Shown in pieces: positions 4,856 to 5,198 of a stretch of 5,198 nucleotides of DNA. Source of the DNA: Bryobacteraceae bacterium (GTDB taxonomy: Bacteria > Acidobacteriota > Terriglobia > Bryobacterales > Bryobacteraceae). The DNA is taken from the NCBI GenBank assembly GCA_025929455.1, contig JAICMB010000288.1, forward strand, positions 1 through 5,198, given 5' to 3'. Numbering within the stretch: position 1 is the first letter of the stretch; each line of letters opens with the position of its first letter. The translations under genes and the position numbers were made by a program. The notes under the pieces are model-generated. The model searched no databases, was not told the DNA's origin, and worked only from the letters and a program-made list of their open reading frames with translations.

Positions 4856-5198
4856 TCAAACGCGGCGCTTCTTGGGCGGCCGGCAACCGTTGTGTGGGAT
4901 CGGAGTCGTGTCCTTGATGTTGCGAACTTCGATGCCCGCGGTGGATAGCGCACGTACGGCGGACTCGCGCCCGGCGCCCGGACCGCTGACGCGTACTTCC
5001 ACGGTGCGCATACCGACTTCCTTGGCCTTATTGGCGGCGGTGAGCGAAGCCTGCTGCGCGGCGAACGGCGTGCCCTTGCGGGAGCCGCGGAACCCGAGTG
5101 AACCCGAACTCGACCAGGCCACTACGTTCCCGGTCTGATCCGTAAACGTCACGATGGTGTTGTTGAAGGACGCCTGCACGTGGACCAGGCCCACGGGG
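4856..5198 (-). CDS. rpsK: 30S ribosomal protein S11, partial (N-terminus outside window)
   Basis: The frame is open to the right edge of the window and ends at TGA 4856-4858. It shows about 113 residues, roughly the last 85-90% of S11, which is about 125-130 aa in bacteria. S11 sits on the platform of the 30S subunit near the mRNA exit and contacts 16S rRNA together with S7 and S18. Family motifs are plain: [19 protein letters not shown], then [36 protein letters not shown], and the C-terminal [14 protein letters not shown]. The GTG at 5194 is an internal valine codon, as the residue before it is proline and the basic N-terminal arm is still missing. It leads rpsD in the alpha operon; rpsM would be expected just outside the window. 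Confidence 0.97.
   Translation of the reverse strand, partial: PVGLVHVQASFNNTIVTFTDQTGNVVAWSSSGSLGFRGSRKGTPFAAQQASLTAANKAKEVGMRTVEVRVSGPGAGRESAVRALSTAGIEVRNIKDTTPIPHNGCRPPKKRRV

Overview
The window reads as a high-GC bacterial chromosome segment, most likely from the phylum Acidobacteriota. Two things point there. One is a C-terminal remnant of a MacB/FtsX-type permease of the duplicated-permease (ADOP) class typical of that phylum. The other is two small proteins (positions 1-459 and 528-842) whose sequences resemble lineage-specific hypothetical proteins I associate with it. The phylum is an inference from protein character; no 16S or similar marker is present.

The right half (2029-5198, minus strand) is the distal part of the conserved alpha ribosomal operon, in transcription order rpsK (cut by the window edge), rpsD, rpoA, rplQ. 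A GNAT-family acetyltransferase is appended directly after rplQ. These genes build the small and large ribosomal subunits and the RNA polymerase core. The acetyltransferase is an accessory rider, probably translationally coupled to rplQ. A strong imperfect hairpin lies between rpsK and rpsD, and a weaker one overlaps the stop of the acetyltransferase gene.

Immediately downstream of that operon is a compact type II toxin-antitoxin cassette (1270-1960, minus strand). It has a Phd/YefM-type antitoxin, an overlapping PIN-domain toxin, and upstream a perfect 12-bp palindrome with a TGTACA core that overlaps a plausible extended -10 element, a good candidate for the autoregulatory operator.

The left part (1-1262) is less conserved. 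It holds the 3' end of a coiled-coil protein gene (plus strand), a convergent small gene for a secreted Cys/His-containing protein (minus strand) with its own promoter, ribosome binding site and terminator, and then a decayed permease fragment (plus strand) that abuts the toxin gene tail to tail.

I see no CRISPR array, insertion sequence, tRNA or rRNA gene, and no convincing new multi-gene system. The most interesting points are the palindromic operator of the toxin-antitoxin pair, the in-frame rplQ/acetyltransferase junction separated by a single amber codon, the repeat-bearing tail of L17, and the shared GC-rich hairpin motif found in two intergenic spaces.
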